Assembly: GCA_024681515.1 (NCBI GenBank)
Contig: JAILAR010000174.1
Location: forward strand, 1-64,000
Length of the DNA stretch: 64,000 bases
Origin: Eubacterium sp.
GTDB lineage: Bacteria > Bacillota > Clostridia > Lachnospirales > Lachnospiraceae
Direction of reading: 5' to 3'
Numbering within the stretch: position 1 is the stretch's first letter; each line of letters opens with the position of its first letter. Position numbers and translations under genes: made by a program. This document shows positions 16,110 to 25,623 of the stretch, piece after piece. The notes below the pieces were generated by a model. It saw only the letters and a program-made list of their open reading frames with translations, was not told where the DNA came from and searched no databases.

Positions 16110-17755
16110 CTCATACTTCCCACATGAAAATGTGGGATAAACCCTTATATTTCAAGGGGATTTTCGCATAAAATAAAAGACAATGCACTTATGCTGATGT
16201 ATAATATAGGTGTCGAATCCATAATCACATCAGAAAGGCATTGTCTATGAATAAGAATACCACAATCCCCTCTAATGCACAATCAAAAATGACCATTGAT
16301 CAGTATGATCTTAACGAATGTGAAAGCACGACTTCGAGATTCCTTGATCGTTTCAAAGTAGTTAAACTACTTGCTGAGTGCGGAGCCTACAAGGCTAAAG
16401 GTGTACCGGTTCGCGTTATTATTCTGTACATTTTCAACCTTATTTTCAGTCCCATGAGTATGTATTACCAAATGAAGATAAATGCGTTTCATGAGGACTT
16501 TTCCAAGAATACGGTTTATCGTTTTCTTGAAAACGTTCATATGAACTGGCATAGATTTCTTCTTCGCTTATCCGCTTTGATCATTCGTCATGTTACCGGG
16601 CTTACAGGTAACAACGATAAGCGTTACGCGCTCCTCGTCGATGATACACCGCTCTCCAAATGCGGCAGGGCAATGGAACTTGTTTCCAAGTATTTCAACC
16701 ATGTTACCATGGGCTATGAATACGGATATCGCGTGTTAACAATCGCATGGACTGACGGAGTAACGACCATTCCTGTCCGCTATTCGTTGCTGGCATCTTC
16801 ATTTGATGAAAAGATCAAAGGCCGTATCAGACAGGATATAGATAAAAGGTCTATCGGTGCTCGTATCCAGAAAATGGCACGATCATCCATGCATGATTTA
16901 ACCGTCCAATTTGCCTGCGATATTGTCCGCTCCGGAATACCGGCAAGTATCATTGCATTTGACAGCTGGTTTGCAGTTCCGAAAACAATATCACGTTTGG
17001 TTAAGGAAACAGGACTGACCGTAATCGCGAGGCTCAAAACTAATTTCAACCAGTATTACGAGTTTGAAGGAAAAATGATGACTCTTAAAGACATCTATCA
17101 CTTCAATCGTAAGCGTCGGGGTAAGTCGTCTTGGAAGCTTAGCATATCTGTCAATATGCTTGTCAAAGAAAAAAACAAAATAGTTGAGCGTGTACCGGTA
17201 AAACTCGTCTATCTCCCTAACCGTGCGAATAAGAAGGAGTGGATCTGTATCCTTTGCACTGATACTCAAATGGACGAAAATGAGATCATCCGTAATTATG
17301 GGAAACGCTGGAACATCGAGGTGATGTTCAAATGCAGCAAGCAGTATCTCAAGTTCGGTAAAGATTTTCAATCCCCATCATTTGAGGCCCAAAATGCACA
17401 AATTGCCATTGCTTTTACACGTTATATGCTGATTGCTATAGAGCAGAGAGAATCTGAGGACTACAGATCCTGTGGCGAACTCTTCATGCTATTTTATCAG
17501 GAGCTACAGGATATCACATATATTCAATCGCTCTCGCTCATTCTCGAATTATTCAAAGCAGGTTTAAGCGAGGTCCTTGGACTATCAGAAAAACAAATAC
17601 ATGCAGTGGTTGAGTATGTTATATCTGCACTACCTGGATATCTCAAGCGAACATTATCGGTAGTGAACGGTATACAACTGGCCGCATAGTATTTTTTCAG
17701 TTTAACCAGTTGTGCTATAAGGGCTCACATCCATTTTTGATGTGGGAAGTATGAG
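16110..17755 (+). mobile_element. IS4-family insertion sequence
   Basis: 1646 bp. The ends CTCATACTTCCCACAT are perfect inverted repeats, flanked by a 6-bp duplication TTACTT (16104-16109 and 17756-17761). It inserted 7 bases after the agrB stop, between agrB and the LytTR regulator, in the same direction. It may uncouple or reduce transcription of the downstream genes. Confidence 0.88.
16247..17689 (+). CDS. IS4-family transposase
   Basis: 480 residues from the ATG at 16247. DDE residues are in LLVDDTPLSK, IIAFDSWFAVP and YGKRWNIEVMFKCSKQYL; the last also fits the IS4 YREK signature (Y, two residues, R, three, E, six, K). The gene appears intact. Confidence 0.9.
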   Translation: MNKNTTIPSNAQSKMTIDQYDLNECESTTSRFLDRFKVVKLLAECGAYKAKGVPVRVIILYIFNLIFSPMSMYYQMKINAFHEDFSKNTVYRFLENVHMNWHRFLLRLSALIIRHVTGLTGNNDKRYALLVDDTPLSKCGRAMELVSKYFNHVTMGYEYGYRVLTIAWTDGVTTIPVRYSLLASSFDEKIKGRIRQDIDKRSIGARIQKMARSSMHDLTVQFACDIVRSGIPASIIAFDSWFAVPKTISRLVKETGLTVIARLKTNFNQYYEFEGKMMTLKDIYHFNRKRRGKSSWKLSISVNMLVKEKNKIVERVPVKLVYLPNRANKKEWICILCTDTQMDENEIIRNYGKRWNIEVMFKCSKQYLKFGKDFQSPSFEAQNAQIAIAFTRYMLIAIEQRESEDYRSCGELFMLFYQELQDITYIQSLSLILELFKAGLSEVLGLSEKQIHAVVEYVISALPGYLKRTLSVVNGIQLAA

Positions 17756-17812
17756 TTACTTCACACATCATTCATCTCCGCATTCAAAAACATAAAAGGA
17801 GCAGAAACAAAT

Positions 17813-18547
17813 ATGAAGTTTCATATAGCGATATGTGATGATGATCCCGCGGACGCAAAACGGTTATATGAATTATTAATGGTTTGTTCATTTCAGATGG
17901 ATCTCGATTTAGATGTAACTGTCTTTACCAGAGGCAGTGTATTACTTGGAAGCCTTTATTCTGAACGCACATTCCCCTACGAACTTATTCTTATGGACAT
18001 TGAAATGCCAGAGGAAAGCGGAATCAGTCTGGCAGATAAACTGAACAGCCTGATTCTGTCTGACACACTTTTAGTATTTGTCAGTAATTATCCCGAATAC
18101 ATGAGCGAAAGCTTTTCTGTACATCCCTTTGACTTTCTTCAAAAACCGGTCACTCAGGAAAAGCTCAAGAAACTGTTAAATGATGTCCAATTTCGACTCA
18201 CGAAGAAAACACGACAACTTATGATTGTGTCAAAAGATGAACTCGACGTATCCCTGCGGGTTGAGGACATCCTGTACGTTCAGGTTCTGAACGCTAAATC
18301 ACAGGATCTGGCAATCTGTACTGCAACGGATTTCTATACAAAACGAGGAACCTTGTCAGACATGAAAGGGTTATATCCGGAACTGTTTTTCCCTTTGAAT
18401 CGCTCTATTCTTGTCAACCTGATTCATGTTCACTATTTGACAGACCGAAATGCCATACTACATAATGGAACAATACTTCCCGTTAGTGTAAGAAACCGTA
18501 AAAGTCTTATTAAACTTCTGAAAAATAATCTTACAATACCGATGTAA
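17813..18547 (+). CDS. LytTR-family response regulator, AgrA-like
   Basis: 244 residues. Receiver domain 1-125: ICDDDPADAK, phospho-acceptor Asp in ELILMDIEMPEESG, and Lys in FDFLQKPVT. LytTR DNA-binding domain 135-240 (VEDILYVQVLNAKS, FFPLNRSILVNL). In agr systems this protein activates the peptide and effector promoters after phosphorylation by AgrC. Ribosome site AAAGGAG. It is separated from agrB by the IS4 element. It is followed 10 bases later by its kinase. Its likely target is the dyad between agrD and agrB. Confidence 0.9.
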   Translation: MKFHIAICDDDPADAKRLYELLMVCSFQMDLDLDVTVFTRGSVLLGSLYSERTFPYELILMDIEMPEESGISLADKLNSLILSDTLLVFVSNYPEYMSESFSVHPFDFLQKPVTQEKLKKLLNDVQFRLTKKTRQLMIVSKDELDVSLRVEDILYVQVLNAKSQDLAICTATDFYTKRGTLSDMKGLYPELFFPLNRSILVNLIHVHYLTDRNAILHNGTILPVSVRNRKSLIKLLKNNLTIPM

Positions 18548-18557
18548 GGAGCATACT

Positions 18558-19919
18558 ATGCAATTATTCTTAGACATTACATCCTCCATACTGGATGCAT
18601 TTCTTCTTACAATCTTCTTTCGAACCGTGCTGGGAGTTTTTCGATGGAACCTGAGATTTTTCTATGTTATTTCCCTTGTGGGCGTAGAAATCATCTTATA
18701 TGCCAACCAGTTTATTCTTGCTAGCACAAACACTGCGGGGATGGAAAAAGAGATCACAGTCATCTTAAGTATCCTGACAACTTTTCTTCTTAGCCTATTC
18801 TTTAAGGCAAAAATATATATTCATCTGTTTTATGCTATCCTCCTTCAATTGCTATCCGCACTTGCAGATTCCATTTTCACCTGGCTTGTATCTCATCTTC
18901 AGCCTGATCTACTCACAATTGATGACGGACAGTTGCTTTTCGCAACTATGGGGTTCGGATCAACCATCACGTTGTTTTTTTTGATTCTTCTTTTTAATCT
19001 GATTAAAACCATTGGTGGACATCAGTATCCGATCCGGTTTCATATCATGCTGCTTATTATGCCCGTGATAACCCTTCTGGCTATGGCTTCCATAAAGGCA
19101 AGGGTTTTCTTTCTAACCGATAATACCGATTTTTACTGTATCTTTGTCATTGTCCTCACTTTGATTAACATGATCAACTATATCGAAATCGAATGGTCGT
19201 CCCGTTTCCTTAATGACCAGGACAAACTACGTCAGATGGAGCAACAGATCAATTATCAAAAGGAGAAATATGATCAATTAAGCTACAGTTATCGCCAGAG
19301 CAGAAGTTTTCTTCATGATATCAGAAAGCATTTTTTCACTATGCAGGAATACCTGCATGAAGGAAGGACAAGCGAGCTCTCCGAATACATAGAGCGTTCT
19401 TTTGGTGATCTCCAACAAATCTACGCACGCTACAATACCGGAAATCTTGTGATCGATTCATTTATCACAAACTATTCCACTATAGCCGAACAACATAATG
19501 TCCGATTCGAAGCCATCCTTCATGTTGACCCGAAAAGAATTCCCATGGAGAACTATGATCTTTGTGTAGTGCTTGGGAACCTGCTGGACAATGCTATAAA
19601 GGCCAGTACCATTACGCCAAACGCCGAACGCTTCATAATGATTTCAATCGAAACAACAAAAGATGATTTTTTCCTGATTCAGCAGAATAACAGTATGGAT
19701 GCTTCCCAATTACTTTCAAAAAAACAAAACGAATTAGATCACGGATTTGGCCTGAAAAATATTGCAAGAACACTGGATCGTTATCATGGGCTCATGAACT
19801 ATTCCTGCGGTGATTTATTCAGTATGATCATTCGTGTACCAATCACAGATCCAAAGCAACGAATAATTGACATAGACCCTACTCCTCCCCGAAAAAAAAA
19901 TGAATTTCGTAAAGCATAA
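18558..19919 (+). CDS. GHKL sensor histidine kinase, AgrC-like
   Basis: 453 residues. The first 210 residues form about six membrane segments that would sense the cyclic peptide. A coiled stretch (NDQDKLRQMEQQINYQKEKY) leads to the phospho-acceptor region RSFLHDIRKHFF with its His near 257. The ATP-binding domain has the N box GNLLDNAIKAS and the G box HGFGLKNI. This matches the AgrC plan, with the regulator gene directly upstream. The C-terminal tail after the domain is short and basic. Confidence 0.9.
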   Translation: MQLFLDITSSILDAFLLTIFFRTVLGVFRWNLRFFYVISLVGVEIILYANQFILASTNTAGMEKEITVILSILTTFLLSLFFKAKIYIHLFYAILLQLLSALADSIFTWLVSHLQPDLLTIDDGQLLFATMGFGSTITLFFLILLFNLIKTIGGHQYPIRFHIMLLIMPVITLLAMASIKARVFFLTDNTDFYCIFVIVLTLINMINYIEIEWSSRFLNDQDKLRQMEQQINYQKEKYDQLSYSYRQSRSFLHDIRKHFFTMQEYLHEGRTSELSEYIERSFGDLQQIYARYNTGNLVIDSFITNYSTIAEQHNVRFEAILHVDPKRIPMENYDLCVVLGNLLDNAIKASTITPNAERFIMISIETTKDDFFLIQQNNSMDASQLLSKKQNELDHGFGLKNIARTLDRYHGLMNYSCGDLFSMIIRVPITDPKQRIIDIDPTPPRKKNEFRKA

Positions 19920-19940
19920 CATCAGTTCTTTCTACATTCC

Positions 19941-19979
19941 ATAAAAGAGAGCGTCCTCGTACGAGTCGCTCTCTTTTAT
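19941..19979 (+). terminator. Terminator after the agrC-like gene
   Basis: ATAAAAGAGAGCG pairs with CGCTCTCTTTTAT, a 13-bp stem with a T-rich end, 21 bases past the stop. Confidence 0.8.
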
Positions 19980-19995
19980 TGGTTCTCAAACCTGC

Positions 19996-20028
19996 AAAAA
20001 CTGCCGGCAATAATGTCCGGCAGTTTTT
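19996..20028. terminator. Terminator of the yesL-type gene, bidirectional
   Basis: AAAAACTGCCGG pairs with CCGGCAGTTTTT. It has T-runs in both directions and lies 57 bases past the yesL-type stop. Confidence 0.75.
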
Positions 20029-20085
20029 CATAGATATTTCTGTAGTTTATTCTTTTTGCAATGAGTCGCCGTATAACAGACAATT

Positions 20086-20742
20086 CTACTCATCATCCGC
20101 ATAGGTTTCGATCCCCTCTTCCGTGTTCTCCTTCTGGATCTTTCGGAAGATCGGCATGGCGAACATGGAAACCGTCAGGATCATCAGCGTCGGTCCGAAA
20201 AGGAGGCCGATGAATACGGTTGTCGTGTTCCACATAAATGCCAGAACTTCGATGGCCAGCACAACTGCCATAATGGCGGTGCGTCCGTAGTAACGAATAG
20301 AGATCCGGAAGGAATTCTTGATGGTATTCCGGAAGGTATTCACGTAACGCGCAGACAGCGGAAATGCATATACAAAGCATGCAAAGAATATTGCGCCGGA
20401 CAGGAAGCCCCAGATGCAGAGAAAGATGGTTGCATCCGGGATCTTGTTAAACAGTTCAAAGTCCAGGTAGACCGTATACATCGCGATCAGCGAGATCAGT
20501 CCGAGAGGGATCCCCTGCTTCAGGTTCTTCTTGTACGCCTGAATGAACTGCCGCATGATATAACCTTCTTTGTTTTCTGCCATCTTCAGACCTACATCAA
20601 AGGCCGCCACAGTAGAAACTCCGATGGTAGTTCCCAACCCAATCACCGTACCGATGACCCAGCAGAAATTCAGAACCAGAATATTCGTAAGGGTGGACAT
20701 GAATCTGTATATCGGTCCATCTACGTTAAATGCTTTCATCAT
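20086..20742 (-). CDS. yesL: YesL-type (DUF624) membrane protein
   Basis: 218 residues from the ATG at 20742, chosen for its AAAGGTGG site. About five membrane segments. The DUF624 pattern is clear: the N-terminal GPIYRFMSTLTNILVLNF, then GLGTTIGVSTVAAFDVGLKM. The family is found with YesMN and Lpl-type sugar importers, and its molecular role is unknown. It is the last gene of the importer operon. Confidence 0.88.
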   Translation of the reverse strand: MMKAFNVDGPIYRFMSTLTNILVLNFCWVIGTVIGLGTTIGVSTVAAFDVGLKMAENKEGYIMRQFIQAYKKNLKQGIPLGLISLIAMYTVYLDFELFNKIPDATIFLCIWGFLSGAIFFACFVYAFPLSARYVNTFRNTIKNSFRISIRYYGRTAIMAVVLAIEVLAFMWNTTTVFIGLLFGPTLMILTVSMFAMPIFRKIQKENTEEGIETYADDE

Positions 20743-20847
20743 GTTGTCCACCTTTCCTGATCCTAATACAGAATCATACCAAAAATAACTGTATACGTCA
20801 AAAGTCAAAAATCTATGCTTACAGGCGCGCGCCGTCACTTACACAGA

Positions 20848-22623
20848 TTAATTGGAAGCCGCATCCTCTGCTGCCTTACGGGCCTTTGCCTGCTCATTGC
20901 TCCAATCCCAGCAATCCTGATATCCGAAGCCCTTAGCCTGAGCCTTCATACCATTAACGATGGAGTTGAACTCCTCATCGCTCTTTGCATAGATGGCCTT
21001 CCAGGAATTCTCGCGGATGCATTTGGTTACCTGTGCCCAGGTGGTCTTCAGCTCATCGGACTTGGTGGGCATAACGTATGCAGAACCCGGGGATACCATG
21101 TACTTGCCCTTCAGCATGTACTCATTTGTAGTGGTGCAGCCGGTCTTATCTCTCCAGTCCTGATCTACCGCGCAAAGTGCGTCGGTCTGGTTGGATTTCC
21201 AGTTCTCATCGTTGTAGGTCTCGCCGTTGGAATCCGGATTGGATGCATCCAGAGACCAGGTGATCATGTTGATCTGGAACTGACCGTCCTTAAAGGTTCC
21301 GCTGAAGCCGTCGCCTTCCAGTACGGTAGAACCGTCGGAATTCGTCTTCTTTCCAAGCTCGGTGAAGTAGGTGTTTCCGTCTTCATCATAATCCCAGGTC
21401 ACGCCCTTTGGACCGTATTCCATGTTCATGCGTCCTTCCGGTGTACAGAAGTAATTGATGATCTCCATGCAAAGTTCCGGATACTCGCTGTTATTTCCGA
21501 TTGCCCAGTAGTTGTTGCTGCCCAGGACATTCAGACCGTAAACGATGGGGGAAGCATCCTTCGGAGTCATGGACTTCATCATGCGTCCGCTCTCCATATG
21601 CTCCGGTGTGTTGTAAGCCAGACATCCTGCGTAGTTAAAGATCGAGAAAAATGTACCGCTGCTCTTTACCTTCTGGATCATGGTATCGTAGGTAGTGGTC
21701 ATGGAGTCGGGATCCAGCAGATCATTCATGTACAGCTTGTGATAGAAATCCAGCATTTCCAGATACGGAGAATTGTCATCCAGTGCTCCGTAGAACTTGC
21801 CGGTAGACGGATCATAGAGTCCTACACCGAACTCATCATAGCCGTAAAATGCGGTTGCGGTGGACTTAACGTACATTACCATGTCACCGTCCCAATCCGG
21901 CCACAGAGATGCCGCATAGGTCGGCTTTCCGTTATCGTCCGTGGGGCAGATCTTCTTCATATCGATGAAGAGCTTTACCATATCGTCCATGTTCTTCACT
22001 TCCGGATAACCCAGCTGTGCGTACAGATCCCAGCGGATATCCCAGGTATAGAAGAAACTCTGAAGATCGTTGGAATTGGTTGCAACTTCATAACCCAGGC
22101 CGTAGATCTTACCGTCGCTGCTCATGTCGCGGTTCTTTTCCAGCGCATAAGGCATATTCTCCTTGATGTACGGACCGTAATCCGCAAGCACGTTATCCTC
22201 TTCCCAGTCAAAGAGAAGTCCGGCATCCCTTGCCTGCATGTAATCCGCTTCGGAACCAAATACTACGATATCACCCAGGTTTCCGGATTCCATACGGGTA
22301 TCAAATACACCCTCTCCGTTGGGAACGATATTCAGCTCTACGTTGAACTTATCTTTCAGAAGCTTTGCTCCCCAGCCTTCCTGCATGCCGGAGTAGTTGG
22401 CACGCTCTGAGAATACGGTCAAAGTCACCGGCTCGCGGTCACTTCCGCCTGCAGAGCTGCTGCTCTGGGTATCACTTCCGCCGGAAGCAGCGGTTGCATC
22501 GTCTGTGGAAGAACTTCCGGAAGAACCGCCGCAGCCTGCCAGAGTTCCCAGCATTGTTGCCATTGCAAGTCCCAGAGCGGCTTTCCGTCTCAGTGACTTC
22601 TTGGAAAACATTTTTTTCTTCAT
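20848..22623 (-). CDS. Sugar ABC transporter solute-binding lipoprotein
   Basis: 591 residues from the ATG at 22623; an ATG two codons earlier abuts the ribosome site AGGAGG. The lipoprotein signal ends in LGTLAGCGG, so Cys anchors it outside the membrane. A Ser/Gly/Thr linker follows, then a large family 1 solute-binding domain with many Trp and Tyr residues, as in LplA-type oligosaccharide binders. It works with the two permeases encoded just upstream. No ATPase gene is present, as is usual for this type, which shares MsmK-like ATPases. Confidence 0.92.
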   Translation of the reverse strand: MKKKMFSKKSLRRKAALGLAMATMLGTLAGCGGSSGSSSTDDATAASGGSDTQSSSSAGGSDREPVTLTVFSERANYSGMQEGWGAKLLKDKFNVELNIVPNGEGVFDTRMESGNLGDIVVFGSEADYMQARDAGLLFDWEEDNVLADYGPYIKENMPYALEKNRDMSSDGKIYGLGYEVATNSNDLQSFFYTWDIRWDLYAQLGYPEVKNMDDMVKLFIDMKKICPTDDNGKPTYAASLWPDWDGDMVMYVKSTATAFYGYDEFGVGLYDPSTGKFYGALDDNSPYLEMLDFYHKLYMNDLLDPDSMTTTYDTMIQKVKSSGTFFSIFNYAGCLAYNTPEHMESGRMMKSMTPKDASPIVYGLNVLGSNNYWAIGNNSEYPELCMEIINYFCTPEGRMNMEYGPKGVTWDYDEDGNTYFTELGKKTNSDGSTVLEGDGFSGTFKDGQFQINMITWSLDASNPDSNGETYNDENWKSNQTDALCAVDQDWRDKTGCTTTNEYMLKGKYMVSPGSAYVMPTKSDELKTTWAQVTKCIRENSWKAIYAKSDEEFNSIVNGMKAQAKGFGYQDCWDWSNEQAKARKAAEDAASN

Positions 22624-22726
22624 GATCATCCTCCTGTTATTCTGAAACTATCATTAAAGCCATGCCGACATCCCCGATCGCTCCGCAATCGAAGATGTCG
22701 CGGCATTCGGCACTCTGTAAATCTTT

Positions 22727-23725
22727 CTAGCCTTTAACTGCACCCAGCATGATACCTTCTTCGAAGTACCGCTGCATGAACGGATATACCAGCAGGATCG
22801 GGATCACCGATACCATGGAAACCGTATACTTGATCAAAAGTCCGTTATTTGCAAAGTCCAAAGCTGCATTATTTCCTGCGCCCGGTTTATTCATGATCGT
22901 TGCCAGGTTACTGCTGGTATTCAGGTAGATATACAGGCGGTGCTGCAGCGTGTACAGATGCGGAGAATCCGACATCAGGATCAGGGAGTCCTGGAAGCTG
23001 TTCCAGTGTCCCACGGCTCCGAAGATCGCGATGGTGGCCAGGATCGGTTTTGACAATGGCCAGATGATCTTTCGGAATACCGTCATGAAGGAGGCTCCGT
23101 CGATGAACGCACTCTCCTCCAGTTCTCCGGGTATGGATTCAATATAGGTCTTAACAAGTATGATGTTGTAAGGTGCCACGATACCAGGAATGATGTATGC
23201 CGCAAAGCTGTCGGTCAGACCCAGCATCTGCATGTTCAGATACCAGGGGATGAGACCTGCATTGAAGTACATCGTTACAACCAGGAACCGGTAGAAGAAC
23301 TTACGTCCCCACATCTCCTTCTTGGTTACAAGGTATCCCACAAATGCGGATGCCAGCACCATGAGTGCGGTACCGATCACGGTACGGAGCACGGATACAA
23401 GAACTGCATTTCCCAGGTCATTTGCATTTGTAAGTGCAAGATAGCTCTGAAGGTTGATCCCCCGTGGGATGAAGTTGATGGAGCCGCTGTTTACAAGCTT
23501 CGCATCCGAGATCGTGTTGATGAAGATATAGTAAAACGGGAAGATACACGATATCGTAAAAATGATGTAGAACAGGTAATCCGCAATGTAGAAGGCGATA
23601 TCCGCTCCGGTGTATTTATGCTTCGCGCTCCTGGCGTTGATCTCAATCTGCTCGCCGGAAGGTGTGGTGGCAAGGATGATCTTCTTTTTGTCTTTTCGTT
23701 TCAGTTCTTTCTCTCCAACGTCCAT
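22727..23725 (-). CDS. Sugar ABC transporter permease, LplC/YtcP-type
   Basis: 332 residues, about six membrane segments. The EAA loop that contacts the ATPase is visible as ELEESAFIDGASFMTVFRKI near 230. It ends VMLGAVKG-like (GIMLGAVKG), the usual end of this subfamily. About 35 residues at the N-terminus are basic and cytoplasmic. It starts 15 bases after the other permease stops. Confidence 0.92.
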   Translation of the reverse strand: MDVGEKELKRKDKKKIILATTPSGEQIEINARSAKHKYTGADIAFYIADYLFYIIFTISCIFPFYYIFINTISDAKLVNSGSINFIPRGINLQSYLALTNANDLGNAVLVSVLRTVIGTALMVLASAFVGYLVTKKEMWGRKFFYRFLVVTMYFNAGLIPWYLNMQMLGLTDSFAAYIIPGIVAPYNIILVKTYIESIPGELEESAFIDGASFMTVFRKIIWPLSKPILATIAIFGAVGHWNSFQDSLILMSDSPHLYTLQHRLYIYLNTSSNLATIMNKPGAGNNAALDFANNGLLIKYTVSMVSVIPILLVYPFMQRYFEEGIMLGAVKG

Positions 23726-23740
23726 TTCCCTGCCTCCTTT

Positions 23741-25369
23741 CTAAATGATGCTCTCTTTACGGATCAGCTTGGAGATGCCGTTTGCCATAAAGAGAAGTGC
23801 GACGCTGACTAAGGATTTCGCCATACCGATGACCGTGGACAGCGGGATACTTCCTCCGCCGAAACCAAGGTGATATACGTAGAGATCCAGGACTTCCATG
23901 TGGTTCATGTTGTCCGCGTTACTGAATACCAGGTACTGATCCAGACCGTTGGACAACATACCTGCAACTGCCATCAGCAGCATGACCATGTAGGTCGGAA
24001 GCAGTCCCGGAAGGGTTACATGCCAGATGCGCTGGAACCTTCCTGCGCCGTCTACCGTGGCCGCTTCATACAGCTGCCGGTCGATACCTGCGATACCCGC
24101 GATATAAATGATCGCGGACCAGCCAACGCCTTTCCACATACCCCAGGCCAGCATCTTCAGCCAGGTGAAGTCATCTCCCATCAGATGGTTACCGGTTGAT
24201 CCGAAGATGGTATTGATGAAACCGTCTGTGGAGAAAATCGCAAGTGCAACCGTATAAACCAGGATCCAGCTGATAAAGTTCGGGATGGTGGTAAAGGTCT
24301 GTACGATCCGGCGGAACGGCTTACATTTGATCTCTGTAAGGAATACCGCAAATGCCAGCGGTACCCAGCTGGTTATGATACCGAGGCCGCTCATGGCCAG
24401 GGTGTTTCGAAGCACACGCACCAGTTCGGAGCGGGTAGCCTCATTTTCGAAAAGATACTTAAACCATTTGAAGCCGACCCAGGTTTCACTGGACAGCTCG
24501 CCGCCGGCTCTGTAATCGAAGAAGGAATATCTCCAGCCCCAAAGCGGCAGGTAGCAGAATACGAATGCCAGAAGTGCGAAGGGCAGGAACATCAGGAACA
24601 GCTTGAAGCGTGTTTCCATGGAGTACTTTTCTTTCTTCGCCGGCTTCGGTGTGCAGATCATCTCGATAATGGTGGTGACCAGGATGATCACTGCCAGAAT
24701 GGCGATCACGATGATTCCCGAAGCGAAGGAAGCTCCGACCTTGTCCGGATTCGGAGAATTCTTCATCTGTCCGTAAGCTGCGATGGAAAGCCCTACGCCT
24801 GCTGCCAGTACCGCAAATCCTCCGAAGCTGATAAAGAAGGACAGACGCTTGCATTTCTTATTTCCCAGATTGATGCAGGCCGCCGATGAAACCACCAGAA
24901 TTCCGACCAGTGTTACCAGGCAGGCGATATAGAGCAGATGGAACGTGCTCTCTTCTACCCAGCCTCTCCGGAATCCACGTCCTACATTTTCCACCAGACT
25001 GTTGTAGGAGATCGCCGATGTAAAAAGGGAAAGGTTCTTACTGATCAGCGCTGATATCCCGGCCGGATTGAAGGTTGGCAGAAAGATGATGAAGAACAGC
25101 AGCAGGGCTGAAATTCTGTGAATCGCATAAACGATTCCAACAGGTTCCTTCTCTCTTTTTGCCTTCTTGTTTACGACCTCTCTGGTTTCGGCCTCCAGTT
25201 CACGGATCCGGCTCATATCGACCTTGACGGCTTCCGGCTCCGGTGCCTTCGTGTTTCCGACACCGACAATGGTATGCGCCGCGCCCTGGACGTCGATTTC
25301 GATCTTTCTCCGGATACGCTCCCGATCCGCCACATCGTCAAGATCTGTGACAGATTTGTTCTCGTCCAT
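23741..25369 (-). CDS. Sugar ABC transporter permease, LplB-type, with an extra N-terminal membrane region
   Basis: 542 residues from the ATG at 25369 (site GGAGGAGAG). The C-terminal 300 residues are a normal LplB-type permease, from FLMFLPFALLAFVFCYLPLWG, with the EAA loop QLYEAATVDGAGRFQRIWHV. Ahead of it are about 240 extra residues: an acidic cytoplasmic region and about four membrane segments. LplB-type permeases are normally near 300 residues. The extension could be a fused membrane module; I do not recognise it. First gene of the importer operon. Confidence 0.88.
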   Translation of the reverse strand: MDENKSVTDLDDVADRERIRRKIEIDVQGAAHTIVGVGNTKAPEPEAVKVDMSRIRELEAETREVVNKKAKREKEPVGIVYAIHRISALLLFFIIFLPTFNPAGISALISKNLSLFTSAISYNSLVENVGRGFRRGWVEESTFHLLYIACLVTLVGILVVSSAACINLGNKKCKRLSFFISFGGFAVLAAGVGLSIAAYGQMKNSPNPDKVGASFASGIIVIAILAVIILVTTIIEMICTPKPAKKEKYSMETRFKLFLMFLPFALLAFVFCYLPLWGWRYSFFDYRAGGELSSETWVGFKWFKYLFENEATRSELVRVLRNTLAMSGLGIITSWVPLAFAVFLTEIKCKPFRRIVQTFTTIPNFISWILVYTVALAIFSTDGFINTIFGSTGNHLMGDDFTWLKMLAWGMWKGVGWSAIIYIAGIAGIDRQLYEAATVDGAGRFQRIWHVTLPGLLPTYMVMLLMAVAGMLSNGLDQYLVFSNADNMNHMEVLDLYVYHLGFGGGSIPLSTVIGMAKSLVSVALLFMANGISKLIRKESII

Positions 25370-25565
25370 AACTCTCCTCCTGTCTGCATAGAATGCCATT
25401 TGTATCACTGTAAACAGTATAGAAGAAACGCCTGTAAATGAATACCTCAATTACAAGGCACAAAATACATAGAATATTGAACACACTGTAAAATCAATGC
25501 ATTGACGCACTATTCAGTGTGCGTTCATTCACGATATATATGGGTCATTCTATCGCAAAAAAAGT

Positions 25566-25593
25566 AGGCGGCATGCCGTATGACATGCCGCCT
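25566..25593 (-). terminator. Terminator after the surface-protein gene
   Basis: AGGCGGCATG pairs with CATGCCGCCT; on the minus strand it is followed by a run of seven T. Confidence 0.8.
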
Positions 25594-25623
25594 GAAAGGA
25601 TAGTAAAATTTGATAAGGGGGTT

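Noticed and set aside
20815..22410. 531-codon plus-strand frame opposite the solute-binding lipoprotein
   Set aside because: The minus-strand protein has a lipobox and family features; the plus frame has none.
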